In this document: positions 38,136 through 46,123 of the stretch, in pieces
Numbering within the stretch: position 1 is the first letter of the stretch
Layout: each line of letters starts with the position of its first letter
Assembly (NCBI GenBank): GCA_003567685.1
Contig: PWYW01000029.1
Span: 1-64,000, forward strand
Length of the DNA: 64,000 nucleotides
Source: Gammaproteobacteria bacterium
GTDB taxonomy: Bacteria; Pseudomonadota; Gammaproteobacteria; Xanthomonadales; Wenzhouxiangellaceae
Direction: 5' to 3'
The notes under the pieces: generated by a model
Seen by the model: only the letters and a program-made list of their open reading frames with translations
The model's database searches: none
Told to the model about the DNA's origin: nothing
Position numbers and translations under genes: made by a program

Positions 38136-38792
38136 ATGGCACTTCGCTTTGATGCCGCCATTTTCGACATGGACGGCCTGCTTATCGATTCCGAACCCTT
38201 GTGGCAAGAGGCAGAAATCCACTGTTTCCGCGCGCTCGGCGTGCCTGTTACCCGCAAATTGTGTCGTGAAAGTGCCGGCCGACGGCTGGATGAAGTGATT
38301 GCGCTCTGGCATGACCGCTTTGGCTGGGAAGGCCCCAGCCAGGACGAGATGGTTCAACGCGTGCTGGCAGAGGTAAGCCGACTCATCCTCGAACGTGGCC
38401 AACCGCTACCCGGCGTTCATGGTTTGATGGACGAGCTGAAAAACCAGGGTCTGACGCTGGCGATTGCCTCCTCTTCCCCACCCGAACTGATCACGGCGGT
38501 TATCGACAAGCTGGAGCTGGCCGACAAGCTGGAGCTCTTCCATTCCGGCACCGCCGAGCGCCGTGGCAAACCGGACCCGGCGGTATTTCTGTCGACCGCC
38601 CGACGATTGGAGGTGGAGCCCGCTCGCTGCCTGGTGTTCGAAGACGCGCCGGCCGGTGTGCTGGCCGGCCATCGCGCGGGCATGACCGTGATTGCCGTGC
38701 CATCGGTGTTCGAGCTGGATGACCCCGGCTTTGAGAAAGCAGACCAAGTGCTCGCAAGCCTGGAAGACTTCAGGCTCGATGCGTTGGATTGA
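38136..38792 (+). CDS. HAD-family sugar phosphatase (HxpB/YniC-like)
   Basis: A 218-aa haloacid dehalogenase-like hydrolase. Motif I is FDMDGLLIDSEPLW near 10, motif II is IASSSPPEL near 105, Lys in RRGKPDPAVFL near 143, and motif III/IV in VFEDAPAGVLAGHRAG near 165. The cap domain and the overall pattern resemble E. coli HxpB/YniC, a hexitol-phosphate or 2-deoxyglucose-6-phosphate phosphatase. It starts seven bases after the response regulator. The exact substrate is uncertain; phosphoglycolate phosphatase is a less likely reading. Confidence 0.82.
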   Translation: MALRFDAAIFDMDGLLIDSEPLWQEAEIHCFRALGVPVTRKLCRESAGRRLDEVIALWHDRFGWEGPSQDEMVQRVLAEVSRLILERGQPLPGVHGLMDELKNQGLTLAIASSSPPELITAVIDKLELADKLELFHSGTAERRGKPDPAVFLSTARRLEVEPARCLVFEDAPAGVLAGHRAGMTVIAVPSVFELDDPGFEKADQVLASLEDFRLDALD

Positions 38793-38815
38793 TTGGCTAA
38801 ACCGCAGACATCGGC

Positions 38816-39556
38816 TCAATCAGCCGGCGCGTCTGCCGGGCCCTGGCCGATCCACGGTTCAAACGGCCAGTCACTGCCGGACTGCATGGCCAACAGGGCT
38901 GCACGCTCGCGCTGCTCGATAGTGCCCAGGAAATGTTCAGCGCCGCTCAAGGCCCCAAATGCACTCATGCCGCGCTGCAGAAAGCCATGCAGCGCACCGA
39001 ACCCCGCCATTTCGGCCGGCCCCTGCATCATTCGAAGCAATTGCCGGACCATCGGTTTCTTGACCGTTTCGTCCAGCAGCTCGCCCAACTCAACAATCAG
39101 GTCGATCTGTTCCTGGCGGCCTGCCCAGTCGCCGTCGCTGCGGTAGGCAACCGCATAGGCCGGCTGGTCCAGCCGCTGATCGAGCGGCAACAGCGCAGAC
39201 AAGGTCAAATCAAACTCCAGACTGACCGCCTGCAATCTCAAGGCCTCGCCGATGGCATGCAGCAGGTGTCCCGGCAGGAAACGCCGCATGACCGGTACAA
39301 CACGAGCCAACTGGTGATCGCGCGATTCCACATCACGACCGCCGTAGAGCTCATCAAGAAAAAACTCGCAGGCCTGGCTGGACTCGGGGTCAGCGGCCAG
39401 ATCGGCATAGGTTTCGTCCAGTCGCCGGCGCTGCCATTGCTGCAGCCGGTCGAGCGATGCCCGGTCATCCGCCGGCAAGGCATCGATACGCGCTGCCAGC
39501 TGCTGGTTGCGCTCGATCTGGACCTTCAAATGGTCAACGGCTGTGCGCTTGCTCAC
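38816..39556 (-). CDS. Conserved protein with FFLxxLYG motif, function unknown
   Basis: A 246-aa soluble, mainly alpha-helical protein with the motif FFLDELYGGRD near 65-75 followed by ARVVPVMRRFLPGHLLHAIGEALRLQ. I recall this pattern from conserved hypothetical proteins of Xanthomonadales and related bacteria, but I cannot assign a function. It overlaps the peroxiredoxin gene by four bases, which points to coordinated expression and perhaps a redox-linked role. The C-terminus is Ala/Gly/Pro-rich (GQGPADAPAD). Confidence 0.6.
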   Translation of the reverse strand: MSKRTAVDHLKVQIERNQQLAARIDALPADDRASLDRLQQWQRRRLDETYADLAADPESSQACEFFLDELYGGRDVESRDHQLARVVPVMRRFLPGHLLHAIGEALRLQAVSLEFDLTLSALLPLDQRLDQPAYAVAYRSDGDWAGRQEQIDLIVELGELLDETVKKPMVRQLLRMMQGPAEMAGFGALHGFLQRGMSAFGALSGAEHFLGTIEQRERAALLAMQSGSDWPFEPWIGQGPADAPAD

Positions 39557-39996
39557 AACGATTCAATCGCTTGCAACAATTCATCGCGCTTGCGCCGGAA
39601 CACCGCAACGGCTTCAACGTGGCGGTAGCGAACCGTGTGCGACTCATCCAGAAGAAAGACGCCGCGCTTCATTCCGATCAGTCCCTTGCAGCCGTACTGT
39701 TCGGCAACGGCCAGGTCAGGATCACTCAGCAGCACGAAAGGAAGCTGATGTTTGTCCCTGAATGCCCGGTGCGAGGCTTCATCATCGGCGCTGATGCCGA
39801 CCACCTGAACGCCCAGATCAGCGAACTGTTCAACGCCATCGCGATAGTCGCAAAGCTGACGCGTGCACACCGGCGTATCATCACCGGGATAAAACACCAG
39901 CAGCAGGCGCTGACCCCGCTGATCCGACAAGCTGAACGCTTGTCCGTCGGCGTCGGTCAGGGTGAAATCGGGCGCGGATTGATCAAGTTCGGGCAT
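39553..39996 (-). CDS. Peroxiredoxin (PrxQ/Bcp type)
   Basis: A 147-aa thiol peroxidase that should reduce hydroperoxides. The peroxidatic cysteine lies in DDTPVCTRQLCDYRD near 45 with the resolving cysteine five residues later, the arrangement of PrxQ/Bcp enzymes. A VVGISADDEASHRAFRDKHQLPF segment follows. The track start adds 17 residues beyond the family start; the ATG at 39996 is preferred. It is the first gene of a two-gene unit with the FFLxxLYG protein and is divergent from the patatin gene. Confidence 0.9.
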   Translation of the reverse strand: MPELDQSAPDFTLTDADGQAFSLSDQRGQRLLLVFYPGDDTPVCTRQLCDYRDGVEQFADLGVQVVGISADDEASHRAFRDKHQLPFVLLSDPDLAVAEQYGCKGLIGMKRGVFLLDESHTVRYRHVEAVAVFRRKRDELLQAIESL

Positions 39997-40020
39997 GTAA
40001 ATTCCTCGCTGATGGCGCTG

Positions 40021-40038
40021 CCATACTGGAATGTATGG
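40021..40038. promoter_or_regulatory. 18-bp palindrome in the prx / patatin divergent region
   Basis: CCATAC-TGGAAT-GTATGG is a perfect inverted repeat with six-base spacing. It lies 25 bases before the peroxiredoxin ATG on minus and just upstream of a TATAAT hexamer (40048-40053) facing the patatin gene, so a bound repressor could affect both genes. No regulator can be named. Confidence 0.45.
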
Positions 40039-40141
40039 TGTCTGCATTATAATGAGACCAAGAGGGTTTAATGTTCAGGGCAACCCAACCTTCCGGTGCC
40101 CTGCGCTGGGCAAACCCACCGACAGACCAAGGACTATAGCC

Positions 40142-41368
40142 ATGCTGAAACTCACCCAAGCCCGCGCTGCCTCACGTGAAGAACGTAGGCCGGTCATTGG
40201 GCTGGCCATCGCCGGCGGTGGTCCCCTGGGCGCGATTTATGAACTGGGCGTGCTGCAGGCCCTGGATGAGGCCATTGACGGCCTGCATATGCACGAGCTG
40301 GATATTTACGTGGGGGTGAGCTCTGGCTCCTTTCTGACGGCGAGCCTGGCCAACCAGGTCACCACCACTCAGATGAGCCGGATCTTCATGAATTCGCCGG
40401 ACGCCGAATTCGGCTTCCAACCCGAGCTTTTTCTCAAGCCGGCGCTACGCGAATACCTTGACCGCGCGCTGACCCTGCCACGAGTTGTTCTTGACCTGCT
40501 GGTCGAGGCGATTCGCCACCCCAACCGCATTACTCACCTGGAAAGCATCGAAGGCATTTCCCGTCTGGTACCCACCGGGTTGTTCGATAATCAGATGATC
40601 GAGCACTTCCTGAGCCGCGTGCTGTCCCGCGATGGTCGCAGCAACGATTTTCGGTCTTTGAACGCCCAGCTTCGCATCGTCGCGGTCGACCTCGACAGCG
40701 GCCAGGCGGTGCGCTTTGGTGAAGCCGGATTCGACCACGTACCGATTTCTCGCGCTGTCCAGGCCTCGGCCGCCCTGCCCGGCCTTTACCCACCGGTGGA
40801 AATCGATGGCCGCTACTACGTGGATGGCGCGCTTCGCCGTACTTTGCATGCTTCGGTGGCGCTCAAGCAGGGCGCCGACTTGCTGATCGGCATCAACCCG
40901 CTGGTGCCCTACGACGACCCGCTCCGACCGGCCTTCAATGGCAAGGACCAGCGCAGCCGAATGATCAAGGGCGGCCTGCCGGTAGTGCTGTCACAGACTT
41001 TCCGGGCACTCATTCAGTCGCGAATGCAAGTCGGCCTGGCCAAGTACGAAAACGAGTATCCGGGCTCGGGCATGATGCTGGTCGAGCCCAACCGCAACGA
41101 CGAGCAGATGTTTTTTACCAACGTGTTCAGCTACTCGTCGCGACGCGAACTGGTTGACCACGCTTACCAGACCACCCGTGCCGAGCTGCTTGCCCGCGCT
41201 GATGATCTGGAACCATTCCTGGAGACCTACGGGCTCGGCCTCAATCGCGAACTGTTGGGTCGACAGCGAAGCTTCCATGAGGCGCTGAAGCTCGACCCCG
41301 CCTACCTTGCACCGGTGGGCAACCAGCTGGCGCGTGGTCTGGATCGACTCGAAAAACTGCTCCGCTAG
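40142..41368 (+). CDS. Patatin-like phospholipase
   Basis: A 408-aa serine acyl hydrolase of the patatin family. The oxyanion loop is IAGGGPLGAIYELGVLQAL near 25, the nucleophile elbow GVSSGSF near 62 (Gly-x-Ser-x-Gly), and the catalytic Asp in YYVDGALRR near 240, so the Ser-Asp dyad is complete. The start is the ATG at 40142. It is convergent with the fatty acyl-CoA reductase gene, 68 bases away, so it could release fatty acids from phospholipids or storage lipids for that pathway; this is context, not proof. Confidence 0.85.
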   Translation: MLKLTQARAASREERRPVIGLAIAGGGPLGAIYELGVLQALDEAIDGLHMHELDIYVGVSSGSFLTASLANQVTTTQMSRIFMNSPDAEFGFQPELFLKPALREYLDRALTLPRVVLDLLVEAIRHPNRITHLESIEGISRLVPTGLFDNQMIEHFLSRVLSRDGRSNDFRSLNAQLRIVAVDLDSGQAVRFGEAGFDHVPISRAVQASAALPGLYPPVEIDGRYYVDGALRRTLHASVALKQGADLLIGINPLVPYDDPLRPAFNGKDQRSRMIKGGLPVVLSQTFRALIQSRMQVGLAKYENEYPGSGMMLVEPNRNDEQMFFTNVFSYSSRRELVDHAYQTTRAELLARADDLEPFLETYGLGLNRELLGRQRSFHEALKLDPAYLAPVGNQLARGLDRLEKLLR

Positions 41369-41436
41369 CCCATGGCCGGCCCGACATTGCGGGCCAGCCG
41401 AACGATTTACCCGGCAGGTTTGTAAACCATTACCGC

Positions 41437-43428
41437 TTACCAGTGAATGCCGCGCATCAGGGAGGCGAAGGCGACCTGCTCCTGGGTCGGGCGCTCGTCC
41501 CGGCTGCTGCCCTTCTCGCCCTTGGCAGCGGCTGAATCCGGGAACATGCGGAAGGCCGAGTTCATCACGATCTCGGCTGATTTCGGTGCGACCGCATGCA
41601 GCACCTGGGCAAAGATTCCCAGGCGCGTGGCAATCCGCTGTGGCCGGAAAATCACGGCCTGCTTGACCATGTCAGCGGCATCCTCCGGGGTAATGGTCGG
41701 CACCGATTCGTAAATCTTGGTCGGCGCGATCATCGGCGTTCGAACCAGCGGCATGTTGATGGTGGTAAACGAGACACCCGTATCGTTGAACTCCGAGGCC
41801 GCGCACCGCGAAAAGGCGTCCAGCGCGGCCTTGGAGGCCACGTAGGCCGAAAAGCGCGGGGCATTGGTCAAAACGCCAATCGAGGAAATATTGATCACCT
41901 GGCCCCGGCGGCGCTCGGTCATGCTGGGCAAGAAGCCCATGATCAGCTTCAGGGCACCGAAGTAGTTCAGCTGCATGCAACGCTCGAAGTCGTGGAAGCG
42001 GTCATAGGACAAGGCAATCGAGCGGCGAATCGAACGACCGGCGTTATTGACCAGGATGTCGATGCCGCCATGGTCGGCCAGCACCTGCTTGACCAGGCGC
42101 TCGGCATCGTCCAGGTCGGCAAGGTCGCAGGTGTAGGTAAACACCGTGCCGCCTTCGGCCTCAATCTCGGCCTTGGTTTCCAGCAGGGCCTCTTCGCCAC
42201 GCGCCACCGCGATCACCTTGGCGCCGGCCTGGCCCATCATCATGGCCGTGGCCTTGCCGATACCCGAGGACGCCCCGGTAATCAGCACCAGCTTGTCACG
42301 CACCTGACCCGACAGTGACCGGTCGATGAACAACTCAGGATCCAGGTGGCGCTCCCAGTAATCCCAAAGGACCCAGGCATATTGATCCAGCGATGGCACG
42401 GAAATACCCGAGCCCTTCAACGCGCGTTCGGTTTCACGGGCATCGAAATTCGTCGGGTAGTTGAAGAAGCCGAGCATGTCCTTGGGAATTCCCAGATCAG
42501 ACAGCACCTGCTGAATTATTCGCCTTACCGGCGGCAACATGGCCAGGCCCTGCTTGACCGGCGACGGAATGAACGAGAACAAGCGAGCGTCGATGCGCAT
42601 CGACATCAGCGGGGCATGGGCCGCCTCGGCAAACAGGTTCATGACTTCGCCGATACGCTTGGGGTTCGGATCGGTCAGATGAAAGCACTGGCCATCCAGC
42701 TTGGGCTTGTGGGCAATGTGATCCATGGCCGCGGCCACGAAGTCAACGGGGACGATATTGATGCGCCCCCCTTCCAGACCCAGGGTAGGAACCCAGGGCG
42801 GCAACATGCGGCGCATTTTCTGGATCAGCTTGAAGAAATAGTATGGCCCGTCGATCTTGTCGATTTCACCAGTCTTTGAGTGACCCACCACGATACCCGG
42901 CCGATAGATGCGCCAAGGCACATTGCAGCTTTTTCGAACCAACCCTTCGGAATCGTGCTTGGTGCGGAAATACGGGTGGTGCAGCCCAGTGGCTTCTTCG
43001 AACATGTCTTCGCGGAAAGTACCCTGGTAAAGCCCGGCTACGGCAATCGATGACGTGTGATGGAAACACTTCGCCGACACCGCCTCGGCAAATTGAATGG
43101 CGTGGCGGGTGCCGTCCAGGTTGGCTGCCTGATTGTCTTCGTCAGATGCCGTCAGGTCGTAAACTGCAGCCAGGTGAAAGACATGCTTGACCTTGCCCTT
43201 CATGGCGCCCAGATCGGCATCACTGACACCCAGTCGGGGTTTGGTCAGGTCACCGGAGACGGCAACCACTCGACGGGAGTGATCTGACCATCGCTCACTG
43301 ACCAACTGATTGAATTTTTTCTTCGAGCCACGGCGTACCAGCACGTGGATGGTGCCCTTCCGCTGAAGCAGTCGGTCAATCAGGTTGCGGCCGATGAAAC
43401 CGGTCCCACCGGTCACGAAATAAGTCAT
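41437..43428 (-). CDS. Two-domain fatty acyl-CoA reductase (alcohol-forming)
   Basis: A 663-aa protein with two Rossmann modules. The N-terminal extended-SDR half has TGGTGFIGRNLIDRLL at 6-20, HLAAVYDLTA, and an active-site YFRTK; the C-terminal classical SDR half begins VLITGASSGIGKATA near 382, with NNAGRSIRRSIALSYDRFHDF and SAYVASKAALDAF. From memory the sequence closely follows the Marinobacter Maqu_2220-type reductase, which turns acyl-CoA into fatty alcohol with NADPH, and the length is nearly equal. A wax ester synthase, acyl-CoA-binding protein and phasin lie within 6 kb, supporting a wax ester role. The substrate chain length is not known. Confidence 0.88.
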   Translation of the reverse strand: MTYFVTGGTGFIGRNLIDRLLQRKGTIHVLVRRGSKKKFNQLVSERWSDHSRRVVAVSGDLTKPRLGVSDADLGAMKGKVKHVFHLAAVYDLTASDEDNQAANLDGTRHAIQFAEAVSAKCFHHTSSIAVAGLYQGTFREDMFEEATGLHHPYFRTKHDSEGLVRKSCNVPWRIYRPGIVVGHSKTGEIDKIDGPYYFFKLIQKMRRMLPPWVPTLGLEGGRINIVPVDFVAAAMDHIAHKPKLDGQCFHLTDPNPKRIGEVMNLFAEAAHAPLMSMRIDARLFSFIPSPVKQGLAMLPPVRRIIQQVLSDLGIPKDMLGFFNYPTNFDARETERALKGSGISVPSLDQYAWVLWDYWERHLDPELFIDRSLSGQVRDKLVLITGASSGIGKATAMMMGQAGAKVIAVARGEEALLETKAEIEAEGGTVFTYTCDLADLDDAERLVKQVLADHGGIDILVNNAGRSIRRSIALSYDRFHDFERCMQLNYFGALKLIMGFLPSMTERRRGQVINISSIGVLTNAPRFSAYVASKAALDAFSRCAASEFNDTGVSFTTINMPLVRTPMIAPTKIYESVPTITPEDAADMVKQAVIFRPQRIATRLGIFAQVLHAVAPKSAEIVMNSAFRMFPDSAAAKGEKGSSRDERPTQEQVAFASLMRGIHW

Positions 43429-43508
43429 GCACGTTCTCCCCGAAGTTCTGATTTGTTTGGCCTAAGATACCGTTGTTGGGTTCCAGACGCCAGCGTATGC
43501 GTACTTGA

Positions 43509-43537
43509 TTGACCCAATCTCGCGGCCATGCTAGAAG
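43509..43537 (+). promoter_or_regulatory. Possible sigma70 promoter of the ACBP gene
   Basis: TTGACC (five of six matches) and TAGAAG (four of six) are spaced 17 bases apart, about 45 bases before the ACBP start. Weak at the -10, so only moderately supported. Confidence 0.4.
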
Positions 43538-43582
43538 TAGCAGTATCGACCAGTTTCGGAAAATCATGGAGAAAGTCAGACA

Positions 43583-43840
43583 ATGAGCGACCTCGACGCG
43601 CAATTCAATCAGGCGGCTGCCGACGCCCAGAAGCTGCCGGAGCGACCTGACAACGACACCATGCTCAAGCTTTACGGATTGTTCAAGCAGGGCTCGCAGG
43701 GTGATGTGTCAGGTGACAAACCCGGCTTCTTCGATTTTGTCGGCGTGGCCAAATACGAGGCCTGGGAAAAACGCCGTGGCATGAGTCAGGAAGAAGCCAA
43801 GCAGAAATACGTTGACCTGGTGAACTCGCTCAAGGGCTGA
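43583..43840 (+). CDS. Acyl-CoA-binding protein
   Basis: An 85-aa single-domain ACBP, a four-helix cytosolic protein that binds long-chain acyl-CoA and ferries it to enzymes. The pattern LPERPDNDTMLKLYGLFKQGSQGDV and KYEAWEKRRGMSQEEAKQKYVDLV has the Tyr/Lys/Trp ligand residues of the family (YGLFKQ, K-x-x-A-W). It is divergent from the acyl-CoA reductase gene and followed after 17 bases by a TetR regulator. ACBP is common in eukaryotes and scattered in bacteria; here it fits delivery of acyl-CoA to the reductase and wax ester synthase. Confidence 0.95.
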   Translation: MSDLDAQFNQAAADAQKLPERPDNDTMLKLYGLFKQGSQGDVSGDKPGFFDFVGVAKYEAWEKRRGMSQEEAKQKYVDLVNSLKG

Positions 43841-43857
43841 CCAGGGCGCCCCAGGCG

Positions 43858-44481
43858 ATGGCGCGAGATACCCGACAGCGGATTCTGGATATGGCGTTGG
43901 CGCTGTTCAACGCCGACGGTGAACCCAACGTCACGACCAACCGGATCGCTGACGAAATGGACATCAGCCCGGGCAATCTGCATTACCACTTCCGCACCAA
44001 GCAGGACCTGATCGAGTCCCTTTTTTCGGCCTTCGAGACGCGAATGCTGGAACTGCTTGGGCCGGTCGACGATCAACAGCCGGATATCGAGGATATCTGG
44101 CTGTTTTTGCACCTGGTCTTCGAAACCATTGTCGAATACCGCTTCCTGTATCGCGACCTGACCGAGCTCTGCTCACGCCAGCGCAGTATCCAGCAGCGCT
44201 TCCGAGGTATTCTCAAGTTGTCGCTGGAGACTGCCCAGTCGCTGCTCGACGGCCTGCGTCGTGCCGGTCAACTGGAAGCCAGTGATACCGAGCTGAACGG
44301 CGTGGTTCGAAATATTGTGCTGATCAGCACCTTCTGGCTGGCTTTTGATGCCGTGCTCGAACGCGACGGCCAGGCCAACCCGAACCGAGCCGCATGGCAA
44401 GTCATGAGTCTGGTCGCACCCTACCTGGTTGACGACACCCGCGAGCAAATGCAGGAGCTCCTCAAGGCCTATCAGAACTAA
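43858..44481 (+). CDS. TetR/AcrR-family regulator
   Basis: A 207-aa transcription factor. The N-terminal helix-turn-helix (RQRILDMALALFNADGEPNVTTNRIADEMDISPGNLHYHFRTKQDLIESLF) is typical of TetR proteins, and the LHYHF-KxxL pattern is shared with fatty-acid-responsive members. The remaining helices form the ligand and dimer domain. It is cotranscribed with ACBP, so a fatty acyl-CoA or fatty acid is a reasonable ligand guess. Downstream is a terminator hairpin facing the convergent phasin gene. Confidence 0.88.
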   Translation: MARDTRQRILDMALALFNADGEPNVTTNRIADEMDISPGNLHYHFRTKQDLIESLFSAFETRMLELLGPVDDQQPDIEDIWLFLHLVFETIVEYRFLYRDLTELCSRQRSIQQRFRGILKLSLETAQSLLDGLRRAGQLEASDTELNGVVRNIVLISTFWLAFDAVLERDGQANPNRAAWQVMSLVAPYLVDDTREQMQELLKAYQN

Positions 44482-44508
44482 AAAAAGCCCGGATCCGAGG
44501 ATCCGGGC
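44480..44508 (-). terminator. Terminator of the phasin gene
   Basis: A 10-bp perfect stem GCCCGGATCC / GGATCCGGGC with a 2-nt gap, followed on the minus strand by seven T residues. It lies 73 bases past the phasin stop and abuts the stop codon of the convergent TetR gene. Confidence 0.8.
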
Positions 44509-44581
44509 CAAAGTCGCAGTCTCGCAAGGGCCGAGGGAGCCCAGACTGCTTCGGGGTAGACCATGAAGTCTGAAATCGTGC

Positions 44582-45151
44582 TTAGTCGGCCTTCGTAGCC
44601 GGCGCCGGCTTGGCGGCAACCTTCTTGGCTGGAGCAGGCTTGGCGTCCTGCTTCTTGGCCAGCTCGGAAACACGCTTGTTAAGCTCGGCGACGCGCTTGC
44701 TGAGTTCGTTGATCTCGTCAGAGGTCGGCACGCCCAAGCGAGACAGAGCGCGGGCAACGCGCTGCTCGAATACTTTCTCGAGCTTGTCCCAGTTGGACTG
44801 GGCGCTTTCGCGAACTTTCTCGACGCGACTCTCGACATCGCCACGGACACCACCAACAGTGTCGCTGGCCAGCTTGCGGCCCTTGTTCTCGAGCTTGCTG
44901 CCTTCCTTGACCAGGCGCTCGAAGAGCTTGTTCGATTCACCGATCACCTTGCGGCTGGTTTCGTCGATGGCCTTGCCACCCTGCTTGAAAATCTTGCCGC
45001 CCTCTTCCTGGGCCATGGCAAAGGCACCGAGGCCAGCCAGCCAGATTTCGTGGGCGTAATCCTGAGCCTGGTTGATGCTCTTCTTGCTGGACGCGGTTTT
45101 GGCGGTCACTTTCTTCTTCGCGACTTTTTTCTTGGCGGTCTTCTTGCTCAT
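44582..45151 (-). CDS. Phasin-family granule-associated protein
   Basis: A 189-aa protein with a Lys/Ala-rich N-terminus (KKTAKKKVAKKK), the phasin helix DYAHEIWLAGLGAFAMAQEEGGKIFKQ near 32-60, an amphipathic coiled region to 150, and a C-terminal PAKK/PAxKA tail. This is the PhaF/PhaI-type phasin layout; such proteins coat polyhydroxyalkanoate or lipid inclusions and the basic tails bind DNA. The ATG at 45151 is used; the track start adds 17 unlikely residues. A terminator follows. With no pha synthase in the window, association with lipid bodies is possible. Confidence 0.82.
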   Translation of the reverse strand: MSKKTAKKKVAKKKVTAKTASSKKSINQAQDYAHEIWLAGLGAFAMAQEEGGKIFKQGGKAIDETSRKVIGESNKLFERLVKEGSKLENKGRKLASDTVGGVRGDVESRVEKVRESAQSNWDKLEKVFEQRVARALSRLGVPTSDEINELSKRVAELNKRVSELAKKQDAKPAPAKKVAAKPAPATKAD

Positions 45152-45243
45152 GTCGAACTCCTTGCCACTCGGCAATCTGAATGGGGCTGCCATCTGCAGC
45201 ATTGAGGTTTAAGATATCGACAGGATCTAGAGCAATCACACTA

Positions 45244-46086
45244 ATGACAAAAATATCCGACTGGCAGTCTTTCCCGCACCCTTCAGAGGCCTTTCAATTC
45301 CCTGGGGAGGCACTTCATGCAGCTTGGCCGGAGCTTCATCGCGGCGATTGCGAGCCTTTTCCCGATCGCGATCGAGTGGTGGCGTTGCAACCGGATAATT
45401 CGGATCCGGAGGCCACCGCTCAAATGCTTCAGGATGCCTGGCGGTCTTTTCACGCCGGCAATTTTGCCCAAGCCGTCGAATTTGGCCTTAAAGCCGGTGA
45501 CTGTGGTTTTTCGGTGGCCAACAAAGCCTGTGGCATCTATGCCGATTACCTGGAAGACGATGACGATAGGAAAATCGCGATTTATCAGGACGGTATCGCT
45601 CGAGCCGAAGCAGCGATCAGGCAATTCCCCGAGGACCCGAATGCGCATTACTTTCATGCCTTCCTGCTGGGTCGCTACAGCCAGTGCATCTCGATCACGC
45701 AGGCACTGGCACAAGGCGTCGGCGGCAAGATCAAAGCCTCATTGACCCATGCTCTGGAACTGGAGCCCAATCACGCCGAGGCCCACACGGCCCTTGGCCT
45801 CTATCATGCGGAAATCATCGACAAGGTGGGAAAGCTGGTTGGTTCCATGACCTACGGTGCCAGCGCCGACAAGGCCATGACTCACTTCAAAAAAGCCCTG
45901 GAATTGACGCCTTCAGCACCAATAGCCCACCTGGAATACGGCAACGGTCTCTACCTGTTGTTCGGCGACAAGCGTCTGGATGAATCAAACCAGGCGTATG
46001 CCGATGCAGCGGCATTTGACCCTCATGATGCAATGCAGGCGCTGGATATCGAGTACGCTCGTTCCTCGCTGGATTACGAGAACTGA
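45244..46086 (+). CDS. TPR-repeat protein
   Basis: A 280-aa soluble protein with several tetratricopeptide-like helix pairs, e.g. AQMLQDAWRSFHAGNFAQAVEFGLKAGD near 60, SLTHALELEPNHAEAHTALGLYHAEI near 180 and AMTHFKKALELTPSAPIAHLEYGNGLYLLFGDKRLDE near 215. No signal peptide is clear. It is divergent from the phasin gene and convergent with the wax ester synthase. Function unknown; probably a scaffold protein. The start at 45244 is preferred over the track's earlier Met. Confidence 0.75.
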   Translation: MTKISDWQSFPHPSEAFQFPGEALHAAWPELHRGDCEPFPDRDRVVALQPDNSDPEATAQMLQDAWRSFHAGNFAQAVEFGLKAGDCGFSVANKACGIYADYLEDDDDRKIAIYQDGIARAEAAIRQFPEDPNAHYFHAFLLGRYSQCISITQALAQGVGGKIKASLTHALELEPNHAEAHTALGLYHAEIIDKVGKLVGSMTYGASADKAMTHFKKALELTPSAPIAHLEYGNGLYLLFGDKRLDESNQAYADAAAFDPHDAMQALDIEYARSSLDYEN

Positions 46087-46123
46087 CCCGCCGGCATCCG
46101 GCGCCAGTAGGCTATGGAGCGCG

